DNA of 64,000 nucleotides. It comes from Verrucomicrobiota bacterium (GTDB lineage Bacteria > Verrucomicrobiota > Verrucomicrobiia > Verrucomicrobiales > Akkermansiaceae). Position numbers and translations under genes: made by a program. The stretch covers positions 34,174 to 98,173 of the forward strand of contig JAGWXY010000001.1 of the NCBI GenBank assembly GCA_018969605.1, in the 5' to 3' direction. The first letter of the stretch is position 1. Each line of letters starts with the position of its first letter. Below, piece after piece: positions 33,257 to 42,450 of the stretch. The notes beneath the pieces were generated by a model. That model was not told where the DNA came from and made no database searches. It was given only the letters and a program-made list of their open reading frames with translations.

Positions 33257-33688
33257 TTAGCGGACGGCGTGTGCGACGGGTTGTTGCGCTTCGTGCGGGT
33301 GTTCGGCGCCGGCGTAGACCTTGAGCTTGGAATATTGGGCTTTGCCGAGGCGGGTCTTCGGAAGCATCCCATAGACGGCGCGCTCGACGAGAAGGATTGG
33401 GCGGCGTTCGCGGACCATGCGCGGGGTTTCGACTTTTTGTCCGCCGACATATCCCGAGAAGCGGGTGTAGATCTTGGCGTTTTCCTTGGCACCGGTGAGC
33501 ACGACTTGATCGGCATTGATGACGACGACGAAGTCGCCGGTGTCGATGTGGGTGGTGAAGGTTGGCTTGTGCTTGCCGCGGAGGAGGCGGGCGGCTTCGA
33601 CAGCGACCTGGCCGAGGACTTTGCCCTTGGCGTCGATCACATACCATTTGCGTTCGACTTCATGGGGCTTGGCGGAAAATGTCTTCAT
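33257..33688 (-). CDS. rplM: 50S ribosomal protein uL13
   Basis: The 143-residue protein begins [41 protein letters not shown] and keeps the uL13 pattern [13 protein letters not shown] and [21 protein letters not shown]. It is an early assembly protein of the large subunit. It is the first gene of the rplM-rpsI operon and lies downstream of no ribosomal gene, so its promoter should be in 33689-33846. Confidence 0.96.
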   Translation of the reverse strand: MKTFSAKPHEVERKWYVIDAKGKVLGQVAVEAARLLRGKHKPTFTTHIDTGDFVVVINADQVVLTGAKENAKIYTRFSGYVGGQKVETPRMVRERRPILLVERAVYGMLPKTRLGKAQYSKLKVYAGAEHPHEAQQPVAHAVR

Positions 33689-33846
33689 GAGCTTGTGAGG
33701 AGGTGATTGCGGCCATGGTTGAGGTCGCGCGGGGGGCGCAAACTAGGGATCCGGCTGGTGGCTGTCAATCGGGAAATCACGCGAATTTTCCTCAAATTTT
33801 CAGCAAATGCGACGATAGGGCGCGGGGCTGGGTATTTCGGAAACAA

Positions 33847-34575
33847 TCACTCCTTCGCGTCGGTGGGTCGGCTGGGCGGGCTATTGATCGGGCGGGGCAG
33901 CGGTCCGGTGCCGGAATCACCGATCGATGACTGAGTGCGGATTGCCTTGGCGATGTGGGCTGCGAGTTTTTGGCGGTAGGCTGGATCGGCGGCGAGGCCG
34001 CTGTCGCCGGAGTTGCTGAGGTAGCCGCATTCGATGAGGACGCAGGGGATTTCCGGGTTGCGGGTGAGGCGCAGGCGACGGCGGACCAGGCCCCGGTTGT
34101 TTTCCTCGGCGGGGCTTGCGGCGCTCATGGCGCGTTGCAGGCGGGTGGCGAGGCCGTGGCTGTCGACGCGCCAGAAATAGGTTTCGGGTCCGCGCACATG
34201 GGAAGGGCCGCTGTTGAAATGAACGCTGACGAGCACCGCATCGCCGCGCTTGTTGGCGAGGGCGACGCGATCATCGAGTTCGATGAAGTGGTCGTGATCG
34301 CGCAGCAGGATGGTTTTGAATCCGCCGAGTTCGGCCTTGATGCGTTTGGCCATGTCGAGGGTGAGATCCTTTTCCTTTTGGCAGGTATGGGGGCTGATGG
34401 CACCCGAGTCCTTGCCGCCGTGGCCGGCATCGATGATGACCGTTTTGAAATTTTTCGGTCCGGGCCGGTGGCCCCAGTAGTCGCGGCCGGAAGACGAAGG
34501 TTTGTGCGTGGCGCATGAGGTCACGAGTACGGCGATGAGCGGGACGCAGGTGATGAGTTGGGATGTGAGTCGCAT
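33847..34575 (-). CDS. N-acetylmuramoyl-L-alanine amidase lipoprotein
   Basis: The 242-residue protein has a lipoprotein signal (LIAVLVTSC) and an Amidase_3 domain from about residue 42: VIIDAGHGGKDSGA, VSVHFNSGPSH and IECGYLSN carry the zinc-site His and Glu positions of the family. It cleaves the amide bond between muramic acid and the stem peptide, during cell separation or wall recycling. It lies 12 bases downstream of the MBL-fold gene in the same direction. Its lipid anchor is consistent with an outer-membrane site. Confidence 0.9.
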   Translation of the reverse strand: MRLTSQLITCVPLIAVLVTSCATHKPSSSGRDYWGHRPGPKNFKTVIIDAGHGGKDSGAISPHTCQKEKDLTLDMAKRIKAELGGFKTILLRDHDHFIELDDRVALANKRGDAVLVSVHFNSGPSHVRGPETYFWRVDSHGLATRLQRAMSAASPAEENNRGLVRRRLRLTRNPEIPCVLIECGYLSNSGDSGLAADPAYRQKLAAHIAKAIRTQSSIGDSGTGPLPRPINSPPSRPTDAKE

Positions 34576-34587
34576 TGGTTAGGGGAT

Positions 34588-35586
34588 TTATGATTTTCGG
34601 TTGAAATGAAATTCTAGTTGGTCGTTGCCGTTCGCGGACCATGCTTCGATGCCAAGCTCGCGAAGTTCGGCGGCGAACTCACGGGTGTAGCCGTGGATGG
34701 TGATGACGCGTTTGGGGCGGACGCACTGGACGCAGTGCATGAGGCCGGGGTGGTCGGCGTGATCAGAAAAGGGGATGACCTCATCGACGCCATAGCGAAA
34801 TTTTGCGCCGGTTTGCAGTGCCCAGCCGCTGAGCATCGCGGTGCGTTTGGCTTTGAGACCGAGGAGTTTTTTTGAGCGCATCACATGCGGTGGGGCAATG
34901 ATGACATGGCCTTCGGGCGCGTGTCCGTCGAACTCGAGTGGTTCTGGCAGCTGCGGTATTCCGGCAGCGATGCAGGATCGGGTCATGCTTGCGGCGGCCG
35001 CGTGAAGCAGCGTGGGAATGTTGTGTTCGAGCATCAGCGCGAGCGCTTCCTGGGATTTGCCAAGCGAGTAACCGAGCAGCACCGGAGTTTTGTTTTGGGC
35101 GAAACTTTCGCGAACGAATGTGAGGATTTCATTTTCCACTTCGGAAGTTTCAGGAAACCGGTGGCGTGGCAGGCCGAAGGTGGTTTCCATGATGAGCGTG
35201 TCGGCCTGTGCGAATGCGATGGGCTCAGCGGTGCGGCTCGGGCGGTTTTTGAAATCGCCGGTGTAAAGCAGGCTGGCTTGATCCGAGAGGCGCGTGATGT
35301 GGATCATGGCTGAGCCGGCGATGTGGCCGGCGGGGAGCAGCGTGATGCGGAAATTGTTGTCGATGAATGATGAGTGAAACGCTTGGGGCTCGACTCGGTC
35401 GGCAGAGATGCGGAAGCGATCGCGCAACAGCCGTGCGGTGACCTCCGAGCAGATCGTCGAGCTGTGGCGCGCGACATGGTCGGCGTGCGCGTGGGAGATG
35501 AAGGCGCGGGGCTTTGGGGAGCGTGGATCGAGCCAGAGATCGAGCTCCGGCAGGTAGAGGCCTTTTTGATAAATGACTTCGATCAC
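34588..35586 (-). CDS. MBL-fold exonuclease-like protein (RNase J/ligase-associated type)
   Basis: The 332-residue protein opens with MIEVIYQKGLYLPELDLWLDPRSPKPRAFISHAHADHVAR, giving the HxHxDH metal-binding motif at 32-37, then LLPAGHIAGSAMIHI and a C-terminal His (SDHADHPGL). This is the beta-CASP-like architecture of ligase-associated DNA exonucleases and mRNA 3'-processing-factor-like nucleases. Such enzymes trim nucleic acid ends. No ligase gene is adjacent. The exact substrate is inferred. Confidence 0.75.
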   Translation of the reverse strand: MIEVIYQKGLYLPELDLWLDPRSPKPRAFISHAHADHVARHSSTICSEVTARLLRDRFRISADRVEPQAFHSSFIDNNFRITLLPAGHIAGSAMIHITRLSDQASLLYTGDFKNRPSRTAEPIAFAQADTLIMETTFGLPRHRFPETSEVENEILTFVRESFAQNKTPVLLGYSLGKSQEALALMLEHNIPTLLHAAAASMTRSCIAAGIPQLPEPLEFDGHAPEGHVIIAPPHVMRSKKLLGLKAKRTAMLSGWALQTGAKFRYGVDEVIPFSDHADHPGLMHCVQCVRPKRVITIHGYTREFAAELRELGIEAWSANGNDQLEFHFNRKS

Positions 35587-35623
35587 CGGCCTGATTTTTA
35601 ATTGGTTTGGATGCCTGCAGCAT

Positions 35624-36436
35624 TCACACCGCGACCGGCGCTTTGATGTGCGGGTGTGATTCGTAGTTTTCGAGTCGGATGTCGTCGAAGGTGAATGCGT
35701 CGATGTCTTTCACATCGGGGTTGATCCAAATTTGCGGCAGTGGTTTGGGTTCGCGGGTGAGTTGGAGTTCCGCCTGCTCGAGATGGTTGGTGTAGAGGTG
35801 GAGGTCGCCGAAGGTGTGGACGAAGTCGCGAACTTCGAAGTCGCAGACATGGGCGATCATGTGGGTGAGCAGCGCGTAGGAAGCGATGTTGAAAGGGACG
35901 CCGAGGAAGAGGTCGGCGCTGCGTTGATAGAGCTGGCAGGAAAGGCCGGGTCGGCCATTGTCGCGGGGCTCGTGGACATAGAATTGAAAGAGCAGGTGGC
36001 AGGGGGGCAGTGCCATTTCGTGGATTTGCCCGACATTCCATGCCGAAACGATGTGGCGGCGTGAGTGCGGGTTGCCTTTGAGCCCTTCGATCAGCAGATG
36101 GATCTGGTCGATCGTGCGACCATCGGGCGCGGGCCATGAGCGCCACTGTTTGCCGTAGACTGGGCCGAGCTCACCATCGGCATCGGCCCATTCGTCCCAA
36201 ATTGTGACGCCATTTTCTTTCAGGTAGCGGGTATTGGTTTCGCCCCGCAGGAACCAGAGCAACTCATGGATGATCGAGCGGAGATGAAGTTTTTTGGTCG
36301 TGATGCAGGGAAATCCTTGGCGCAGGTCGTAGCGGACTTGGCGGCCGAATACCGAGATCGTGCCGGTGCCGGTGCGGTCGGCGCGGTGCTCGCCGTTTTT
36401 CATCACGTCACGCAGCAGTCCGAGGTAGGTATCCAT
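35624..36436 (-). CDS. thyA: Thymidylate synthase
   Basis: The 270-residue protein closely follows Thy[10 protein letters not shown] with Arg21, [18 protein letters not shown] [13 protein letters not shown] and the catalytic Cys146 in [14 protein letters not shown]. It makes dTMP from dUMP using methylenetetrahydrofolate. ATG at 36434-36436 (MDTYLGLL) is preferred to an upstream start four residues earlier. The gene is divergent from a VapBC-type pair. folK in this window serves the same folate pool. Confidence 0.96.
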   Translation of the reverse strand: MDTYLGLLRDVMKNGEHRADRTGTGTISVFGRQVRYDLRQGFPCITTKKLHLRSIIHELLWFLRGETNTRYLKENGVTIWDEWADADGELGPVYGKQWRSWPAPDGRTIDQIHLLIEGLKGNPHSRRHIVSAWNVGQIHEMALPPCHLLFQFYVHEPRDNGRPGLSCQLYQRSADLFLGVPFNIASYALLTHMIAHVCDFEVRDFVHTFGDLHLYTNHLEQAELQLTREPKPLPQIWINPDVKDIDAFTFDDIRLENYESHPHIKAPVAV

Positions 36437-36526
36437 GCGCCCAATCAAGCCATGGACCCGCTTTGGCCCGCAAGGTTGAAGCTGCGCCTAGGCTGATTCG
36501 GGCGAAAAAATTTGACCTCCAGAAAA

Positions 36527-36547
36527 TGTGGACATAATTTGTCCACA
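36527..36547. promoter_or_regulatory. Palindromic operator for the VapBC-type operon
   Basis: TGTGGACA and TGTCCACA form a perfect 8-bp inverted repeat around TAATT, ending on the A of the antitoxin ATG. It follows a TTGACC element (36512) and overlaps a -10-like ATAATT. Antitoxin autorepression is expected; binding is inferred. Confidence 0.8.
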
Positions 36548-36801
36548 TGAAAATTGTCACCGTCAGGGATTTAAGAAACAACTTTTCCAAGGTCGAGGCA
36601 TGGCTCGGTGAGGGTGAGGAGATCCGCATCGAGAAACGCGGCAAGCCGATCGGGTATTTGTCGGCGGCGAGGAAAAAGAAAACTGTGGTGCCTAAAGTCG
36701 ATTGGGAGGCTCGAAGAAAAGCGATATGGGGAGACCGTGTCTTTTCGGATGAAGAGGTGCGTGCCATGCGTGAAGCTGAATTGGAGGGTGAGGAGGGATG
36801 A
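36547..36801 (+). CDS. Phd/YefM-like antitoxin
   Basis: The 84-residue protein begins MKIVTVRDLRNNFSKVEAWLGEGEEIRIEKRGKPIGYLSAARK, the Phd/YefM DNA-binding fold, with an acidic C-terminal toxin-binding tail (REAELEGEEG). It overlaps the PIN toxin by four bases. The promoter carries a palindrome at the start codon, consistent with autoregulation. The antitoxin-first order is typical. Confidence 0.88.
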   Translation: MKIVTVRDLRNNFSKVEAWLGEGEEIRIEKRGKPIGYLSAARKKKTVVPKVDWEARRKAIWGDRVFSDEEVRAMREAELEGEEG

Positions 36802-37250
36802 GCGTTTTTCCCGACACATCGTTTCTGTGTGCGAAGTACCGCGAGCAGAGCAACTCCAGGCGTGCGGATGCCTATCATGAAACCCTTTCAAGTCCGCTCG
36901 CCGTATCCAGTCTCCTCTTGCTCGAGTTTCGCCAGTCGATCCGTTTTCAGATGAGGTTGTTTGCGTTGGATCGCTGCAAGGGGTTTGCGAAAACTGAAGG
37001 CATGGCGATGTTGCGTGCTTTGCAGTCGGATCTTTCGCAAGGGGTGTTTGAAATGACCGCACCCGACTGGGCGGATGTGCATCGCATTGCGGACATGTTG
37101 AGTGAAAAGCACACCGAAGAAAACGGCCATCGCATGACGGACATTTTGCATGTTGCCACGGCAATTCACCTGGGGTCGGAGGTGTTTCTAACCTTCGATG
37201 CCAACCAGAAGCGCCTGGCTGAGGCGTCGGGAATGAAAGTGCCCTTGTGA
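36798..37250 (+). CDS. PIN-domain toxin, VapC-type
   Basis: The 150-residue protein has the VapC acidic residues: Asp6 in MSVFPDTSFLCAKY, Glu in LLEFRQSIRF, MTDILHVATA and LTFDANQK. VapC toxins are Mg-dependent RNases that cut tRNA or rRNA to slow growth. It is coupled to the upstream antitoxin by an ATGA overlap. The target RNA cannot be inferred. Confidence 0.9.
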   Translation: MSVFPDTSFLCAKYREQSNSRRADAYHETLSSPLAVSSLLLLEFRQSIRFQMRLFALDRCKGFAKTEGMAMLRALQSDLSQGVFEMTAPDWADVHRIADMLSEKHTEENGHRMTDILHVATAIHLGSEVFLTFDANQKRLAEASGMKVPL

Positions 37251-37266
37251 GTGCGCGCTATGAGCG

Positions 37267-38388
37267 TCACTTGCTCACATTGAAGCGGAACTCGATCACA
37301 TCGCCGTCCTTGACGACATATTCCTTGCCTTCGATGCGGAGTTTGCCGGCTTCTTTGGCGGCATTTTTTGAGCCGAGCGCGACGAGGTCGTCATAGTGCA
37401 CAACTTCGGCGGCGATGAAGCCGCGTTCGAAATCCGTGTGGATCACTCCAGCTGCGGCGGGGGCTTTGTCACCCTCGTGAATCGTCCATGCGCGGGTTTC
37501 CTGCACGCCGGTGGTGATGTAGGTGCGCAGGCCGAGCAGGTGATAGACCGCTTGAATCAAAGATGAAACGCCGGAATCATTGACGCCCATTTCGCGGAGG
37601 AACTCGAGTGCTTCCTCGGGCGGCATTTCGCTGAGCTCTTCTTCGATGCGTGCGGAGATCACCACCGCTTCCGAGCCGCTGTGTTCGGCGGCATAGCGGC
37701 GAACCTTGGCGACTTGCGGGTGTGAGTCCGGATTCTCGATCGCGCCGGCGAGTTCCTCTTCGGAAACATTGCAGGCGTAGATCGTTTTCTTGGATGAGAG
37801 CAGGAAAAATTCGCGGACGACCGCCTTGTCTTCATCGCTGAATTCGAGAGTGAGGGCCGGCTTGCCTTGATCGAGGTGAGGCATGATCACATCGATGAGC
37901 TCAACTTCCTTTTTTGCTTCCTTGTCGCCGCCCTTGGCTTTCTTTTCGCGAGACGAGCGGCGTTTTTCGAGGGCCGCCATGTCGGCGAGAATGAGCTCCG
38001 AGTTGATGATCTCGATGTCGCGGATCGGGTCGACGGTGCCGAGCTCGTGGATGATGTCGTCGTTTTCAAAACAACGGACCACTTGAACGATCGCGTCGGT
38101 CTCGCGGATGTTCGCAAGGAACTGGTTGCCGAGTCCGGCACCTTCCGAGGCTCCCTTCACGAGTCCGGCGATGTCGACAAACTCGATGGCGGTGGGGACC
38201 AATTTTTGCGAGCCGGAGATTTTCGAGAGCACGGCTAGACGCGGGTCGGGCACGGTCACGATGCCAACATTCGGGTCGATCGTGCAGAAGGGGTAATTAG
38301 CCGCCTCCGCCTTGCGGGTGCGGGTGACGGCGTTGAAGAGGGTTGATTTCCCGACATTGGGCAGTCCTACGATTCCGGCTTTGAGCAT
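37267..38388 (-). CDS. ychF: Redox-regulated ATPase YchF
   Basis: The 373-residue protein starts MLKAGIVGLPNVGKSTLFNAVTRT (G1 at 8-15), with EFVDIAGLVKGASEGAGLGNQFL, a coiled-coil insertion with KKAKGGDKEAKKEVE, and a TGS-like C-terminus (HTDFERGFIAAEVV). YchF binds ATP in preference to GTP and is associated with ribosomes and stress responses. ATG at 38388 was chosen over an upstream start whose product is proline-rich and unlike the family. Confidence 0.95.
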   Translation of the reverse strand: MLKAGIVGLPNVGKSTLFNAVTRTRKAEAANYPFCTIDPNVGIVTVPDPRLAVLSKISGSQKLVPTAIEFVDIAGLVKGASEGAGLGNQFLANIRETDAIVQVVRCFENDDIIHELGTVDPIRDIEIINSELILADMAALEKRRSSREKKAKGGDKEAKKEVELIDVIMPHLDQGKPALTLEFSDEDKAVVREFFLLSSKKTIYACNVSEEELAGAIENPDSHPQVAKVRRYAAEHSGSEAVVISARIEEELSEMPPEEALEFLREMGVNDSGVSSLIQAVYHLLGLRTYITTGVQETRAWTIHEGDKAPAAAGVIHTDFERGFIAAEVVHYDDLVALGSKNAAKEAGKLRIEGKEYVVKDGDVIEFRFNVSK

Positions 38389-38486
38389 TGCGGGGTGAGG
38401 GTGAGGGAGAGGGGGGCGCGAGGACGAGAAAAATCCGCCGCTGGGCCGAAGGAGATGAGGGATTGCCATCGGAGAAATCGGCGTGT

Positions 38487-39188
38487 ATGCATGACGACGA
38501 TAGCCCTTGGAAGCCGATGATCGCCTACCTTTTCAGTTGTGAGCATGCGACCTGCACGGTGCCGGAGGCATATCGCGAATATTTTCGCGGCAGTGAGGAA
38601 GTTTTGACCTCAAACGAAGGATGGGAACCGGGGGCCTTGAATTTGAGTCAGGCCTTTGCGATGAGATTTCGCACGCCCTTGGTGCATGGTGATGTGACCC
38701 GGCTGTTGATTGATTTGGAAAAGGATGGCGATGAAAGGTGGAGCCGATTTTCCGAAAAAATTTCCGATAGCATGCGTTTGAGGATGGTGGATAGGCATGA
38801 GAGAGTTTTTCGCCAGCAATTGCGTCAGCGCATCGCGGAGGATCTGCGCAGATATGAAAGTGTGGTGCATGTCATGGTGCACACGGATGCCGTCAATGCG
38901 GGCAGGGTGAGTCTGATCACACCGGAGAAGTCGGTGTTGGGGGAATCCTTGGCGGGCGAGTGGAGCTCGAGGCTGAGGGCGGCTGATGTTGATGTGCGCT
39001 GCGTTCGCGGAGCCGACACCGGTGCCTTTGCGATGGCCTTGGCGCGCGAATACGATCCGGCGCGATACGCTCAAATCCGTTTGGAGGTTTCGCAAAATTT
39101 CTTTCTCGAGGGCAAACCCCTGCGTTGGGAAACGCTGAAAAAAATCCTGCTCGATTCGCTTGCGCAGGCGACCGAGCAAAAAGCTTAG
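38487..39188 (+). CDS. N-formylglutamate amidohydrolase
   Basis: The 233-residue protein keeps the FGase-like core: SCEHATCTVPEAYR near the N-terminus, GWEPGALNLSQAFAMRF, and HGDVTRLLIDLEKDG with the conserved RLLIDLN-type segment. Members hydrolyse N-formyl-L-glutamate, usually in histidine breakdown, but no hut genes are adjacent. An alternative start at 38517 (MIAYLFSCEHA) is also plausible. The stop codon TAG lies within the left end of the MITE-like element. Confidence 0.8.
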   Translation: MHDDDSPWKPMIAYLFSCEHATCTVPEAYREYFRGSEEVLTSNEGWEPGALNLSQAFAMRFRTPLVHGDVTRLLIDLEKDGDERWSRFSEKISDSMRLRMVDRHERVFRQQLRQRIAEDLRRYESVVHVMVHTDAVNAGRVSLITPEKSVLGESLAGEWSSRLRAADVDVRCVRGADTGAFAMALAREYDPARYAQIRLEVSQNFFLEGKPLRWETLKKILLDSLAQATEQKA

Positions 39189-39392
39189 AGCACTTTGCGA
39201 AAAGGTGTAGCCGGTGGAGCGAGAAGATTTTGGCCAGGGCAAGGCGTTGCGATGGAGTGGATAGACATCCACGACTGAGCGACAACGCAGCCATGGACAA
39301 AATATTCCGCTCTTTTTGAAGTCTCGGCGAAGCCGCAAATTTTCCACACCTAACCCCAACCACCGGCTACAGATTTGAGCAAAATGCTCTAA
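39185..39392. mobile_element. MITE-like element with about 33-bp imperfect terminal inverted repeats
   Basis: The left end reads TTAGAGCACTTTGCGAAAAG then GTGTAGCCGGTGG. The right end, read from the other strand, is TTAGAGCATTTTGCTCAAAT then CTGTAGCCGGTGG, so the two 33-bp ends share about 26 positions. The 208-bp interior has no transposase. It sits between convergent genes and its ends supply the TAG stop codons of both. Related but shorter copies lie at 4155-4407 and 21238-21294, which shows a dispersed family. Mobility is inferred; no target-site duplication was seen. Confidence 0.75.
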
Positions 39393-39967
39393 CGCCCGAG
39401 AAGTCCCTTCGATTGTTCGAGGCTGAGTGAGCGTTGTTCGCGCCAGTCGATGATTTGTGGTTCTTGAAATACGCGTCGGCGGATGTCGGTTTCGGCATCG
39501 GAGTTTTTTGAAATGTTTTGCGTGCCCGCTTCCCTAGCCTCGTTGGTGGCGAAATTTTTGGTCTCGTAGGTGCCGGGAAGTTTCGCGGTTGTGCTGGCCT
39601 CGCGCGCGCTTTTGCCATCGAGTGCGGATGGGGTCATGAAGCGGTTGCCGTCGGTGTTGCCTTCGTAGGTTTTGCGGCCGTAGTCCTTGTTTCCCCACCA
39701 GGATTTTTTCGCGTATTCGCCTGTTTTATAGGCATTTTTTTGATATTCGCCCTGGAAATAAGGAGATGCCCCCTGGCTCTCAAATGAGCTGCGTTTGTCT
39801 CCTTGAACTTTCCAATTCCCTTCGGAGTCCTGGCTGTAGCCGTTTTTTTCGTTGAGCCGCTGACTGAAGGGTTTGTGGGTGGGTGCGGATTCGGCAGGCT
39901 TCGTGTCATTCGCGCACGATGCCAGCATGACCAGCATTGCAGAAAGCATGTGGTGTCGGGAAATCAT
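39389..39967 (-). CDS. Lipoprotein of unknown function
   Basis: The 192-residue protein has a lipobox (MLVMLASC) and a low-complexity, glycine-, asparagine- and lysine-rich mature part (WKVQGDKRSSF, KTGEYAKKSWWGNKDYGRKTYEGNTDG). No domain is recognised. Its start overlaps the upstream coiled-coil/TPR gene by four bases, so the two are co-translated and probably work together in the envelope. Its stop codon lies at the edge of the MITE-like element. Confidence 0.75.
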   Translation of the reverse strand: MISRHHMLSAMLVMLASCANDTKPAESAPTHKPFSQRLNEKNGYSQDSEGNWKVQGDKRSSFESQGASPYFQGEYQKNAYKTGEYAKKSWWGNKDYGRKTYEGNTDGNRFMTPSALDGKSAREASTTAKLPGTYETKNFATNEAREAGTQNISKNSDAETDIRRRVFQEPQIIDWREQRSLSLEQSKGLLGR

Positions 39968-42381
39968 TGTTTCCTGATAGTTTCCTCGAGTTTTGGATCC
40001 GGTTGGGCGCCGCGTTCGAGTGCCTGTTGGTAGTAGTTTCTCGCATCCTCAAAGCGGCGGTCGCGCGAGCAGAGAAGAGCGAGGTTGTAATATGGCTCGC
40101 TGGGCATCGGGTCGGCATTGATCGCGGCTTTGAAGTGGGATTCCGCTTCGCCGAGGCGTCCGAGTCGGTAGCGCAGGGTCGCGAGAAGGAGTTGGCTTTT
40201 TGAGTCGTTGGGTGCGAGTTCGACGGCTTTGGCGATGGCCTTGTCGGCGGCCGGAATGTCGCCCATGCGCATGAAGGAATATCCAAGCATGCGGTGGGCA
40301 TAGGCGTTGTTTTCCTCGAGTTCCACCGCGCGGCGGAAGGCGTCGATGGCCGCCATCGGGTCATCCAGCTTCAGGTGCACCACACCGAGTTTGCAAAGTG
40401 ATGGCGTGTGACCCGGGTGTTGTTCGATGATCATTTCATAAAGCTCGCGGGTCGGCAAAAGGCGACCGGCGACGAATGATTTTTCTGCGGTGCGTTCGAA
40501 GACGGAGATGTCGCGTTTGAGTTCGCTGGTGGCTTGGCTGACTGTTGCGCGGTCGCGTGCGAAGGGTGAGACAAATTCGCCATCGACCTGACGATCGGCG
40601 ATGAGTTTTTGTTCTTCGGGCGAGAGTGCGATTTCGCCGGTGTCGAAAATTTCGATCGCTTTGGAAATTCGCTCGTCGCCGGTGCCGAGTTCGCGAGCGG
40701 CATCGACGAGCAGTTCGCGGGCCTGGCGGCGGCGTTCTTGGGTGCGCAGTTGGCGCTTGATGATGTCGCGCAAGAGCTCGGCTTCGACCGGGTCTGCATT
40801 TGATTCGCCCTTTGCGAGGGCGGATTCTTCGGACTTAAGGCGTGTTTCCAGTTCGGCCAGGCGTTTGTTCTGCTCGCGTTTTTCCTGTTGCAGGTTGTTG
40901 ATTTGAGTTTTCGCGATGGCGAGGTCGCGAAGGGCGTCCGTGTAGGCGTCTTTGTCGGCATTGTTTTCTCGGCTGAGGCTTTCCACCTTCTCGTTTGCTT
41001 CGCGAAGGTTTTTGGCAAGCGACATGTTTTGTTCGATCAGGTCCTGGATGCGGCCGGATTCGTTGAGCTTTAGGAGGGCGGACATCTGGTCGCGCTCTTG
41101 GGTGAGCGTGTCATATTCGCTGCGAAGTTGGGAAAATGCCAGACGGCTTTCCTCGAGTTCTTTTGAAAGTCCGGCGATGCGTTCGTTGGCTTTGGTGAGT
41201 TCCGAATTTTTTTGTTCGAGTTCTTTTTCGAGCAGGTCGAGTTGTTTGCGTTGTCCGGCGACGACCGAGTTGGCGACTTCGCGTTCGGCCTTGAGGTCGC
41301 GGTCGAGGTCGCTGCGTTTTTGTTGCAGCACCTTCATATCGGCTTCGAGTGTGGCGATGCGGCTGAGAGCTTCCGTGTGACTGCCGCGGGATTGGGTGAG
41401 GGCCATGGCCATCGCTTCGCGTTCCTGTTCGAGCGAGTCGATGCGTTGATTGAGGGATTTCACTTCGTTTTCCACCGGGGCGGCAGCGAGTTTCGCGCGC
41501 ATGGATTGAAGGTTCGCCTCGGCGTTGCGGAGCTCGCTCTTGAGCGCGTCATTTTGTCGGCGCATGTCATCGGCGCGGGATTTTTCTCGCGAGGCTTGTT
41601 CGGGCGTTTGTGATGCGAGTTCGCGCAGGCGGCGGACCTCCGCCTCCGCGGCGGCGAGGCGTTGGGTGGCAGCGGGGTCGTCTTTGATGACCGGTGACTG
41701 GGGCTTGGATGATTTCGCCACTTCTTCCGCCAATCTGCCGCGCAGCGTCTGGAGGGTTTCCTCCGCATCGTTGAGTTCCGCTTTAAGCGCCTCGTTTTGA
41801 CGGCGCATGTCATCCACTTGCTGGCTGTTGCGGGACGATTCTTGTTCTTTGCGTTTTGACAGTTCGCGGAGGCGTTTGACCTCTGCTTCCGCTTCTCTGA
41901 TTTCGCGCGCGTTGGTGGGATCCACCTTGATTGCGGGTGCTTCGACAGGTTTTTTTTCGGCAGCATCCGGAGATTCTACTGCCTGTTTGATTCCGCCTTC
42001 CAGTTCGGCAACCGCGTTGCGGTTGCGGTCGAGTTGCTCTTGTGCTTTTTGACTTACGCGTGAGATCGCCTCGCTGGTTTTTTCGCTTCGGGTGCCGACC
42101 ATTTCCGGTTTCCATTCCGGGTAGTACTTGCGAATGGTGCCGAAGAGTTGTTGGGCTCGATTGAGTTTTTCCATGGCCCCCGCGAAATCGCCGCGTGACT
42201 CAAGTTCTTCTGAAGATCGAACCGAGAGGTAGGCTTGGAAATAGGCGTCCGACGGATCGAATTGTGCAGACTCGCCCACGGTTGGGGCCTGGCTTTGCGC
42301 CATTGTTTCACCCGCGACGGCGAGCAGGGCAAAGCAGCCGATGGCATGAGCCAAAGGGAGGGTGAAAATCCGGACCAGCAT
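39964..42381 (-). CDS. Secreted coiled-coil protein with C-terminal TPRs
   Basis: The 805-residue protein has a signal sequence (MLVRIFTLPLAHAIGCFALLAVAGETMA), a long helical coiled coil over about 60-560 with several ALKAELNDAEETLQ-like heptad blocks, and C-terminal TPR repeats (about 660-800: VHLKLDDPMAAIDAFRRAVELEENN). Two near-identical internal segments (VDDMRRQNEALKAELNDAEETL and ADDMRRQNDALKSELRNAEANL) suggest duplication. Such proteins scaffold envelope complexes. It is followed by a co-translated lipoprotein and preceded by a LysM protein in the same direction. No enzyme motif is visible. Confidence 0.85.
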   Translation of the reverse strand: MLVRIFTLPLAHAIGCFALLAVAGETMAQSQAPTVGESAQFDPSDAYFQAYLSVRSSEELESRGDFAGAMEKLNRAQQLFGTIRKYYPEWKPEMVGTRSEKTSEAISRVSQKAQEQLDRNRNAVAELEGGIKQAVESPDAAEKKPVEAPAIKVDPTNAREIREAEAEVKRLRELSKRKEQESSRNSQQVDDMRRQNEALKAELNDAEETLQTLRGRLAEEVAKSSKPQSPVIKDDPAATQRLAAAEAEVRRLRELASQTPEQASREKSRADDMRRQNDALKSELRNAEANLQSMRAKLAAAPVENEVKSLNQRIDSLEQEREAMAMALTQSRGSHTEALSRIATLEADMKVLQQKRSDLDRDLKAEREVANSVVAGQRKQLDLLEKELEQKNSELTKANERIAGLSKELEESRLAFSQLRSEYDTLTQERDQMSALLKLNESGRIQDLIEQNMSLAKNLREANEKVESLSRENNADKDAYTDALRDLAIAKTQINNLQQEKREQNKRLAELETRLKSEESALAKGESNADPVEAELLRDIIKRQLRTQERRRQARELLVDAARELGTGDERISKAIEIFDTGEIALSPEEQKLIADRQVDGEFVSPFARDRATVSQATSELKRDISVFERTAEKSFVAGRLLPTRELYEMIIEQHPGHTPSLCKLGVVHLKLDDPMAAIDAFRRAVELEENNAYAHRMLGYSFMRMGDIPAADKAIAKAVELAPNDSKSQLLLATLRYRLGRLGEAESHFKAAINADPMPSEPYYNLALLCSRDRRFEDARNYYQQALERGAQPDPKLEETIRKQ

Positions 42382-42450
42382 TTGACCAAAGCCTAGTGGG
42401 GCGGCTCTGGCGCGGCAAGCGGGATTCGCTTACGAGCGGGTGTCGGGGCC

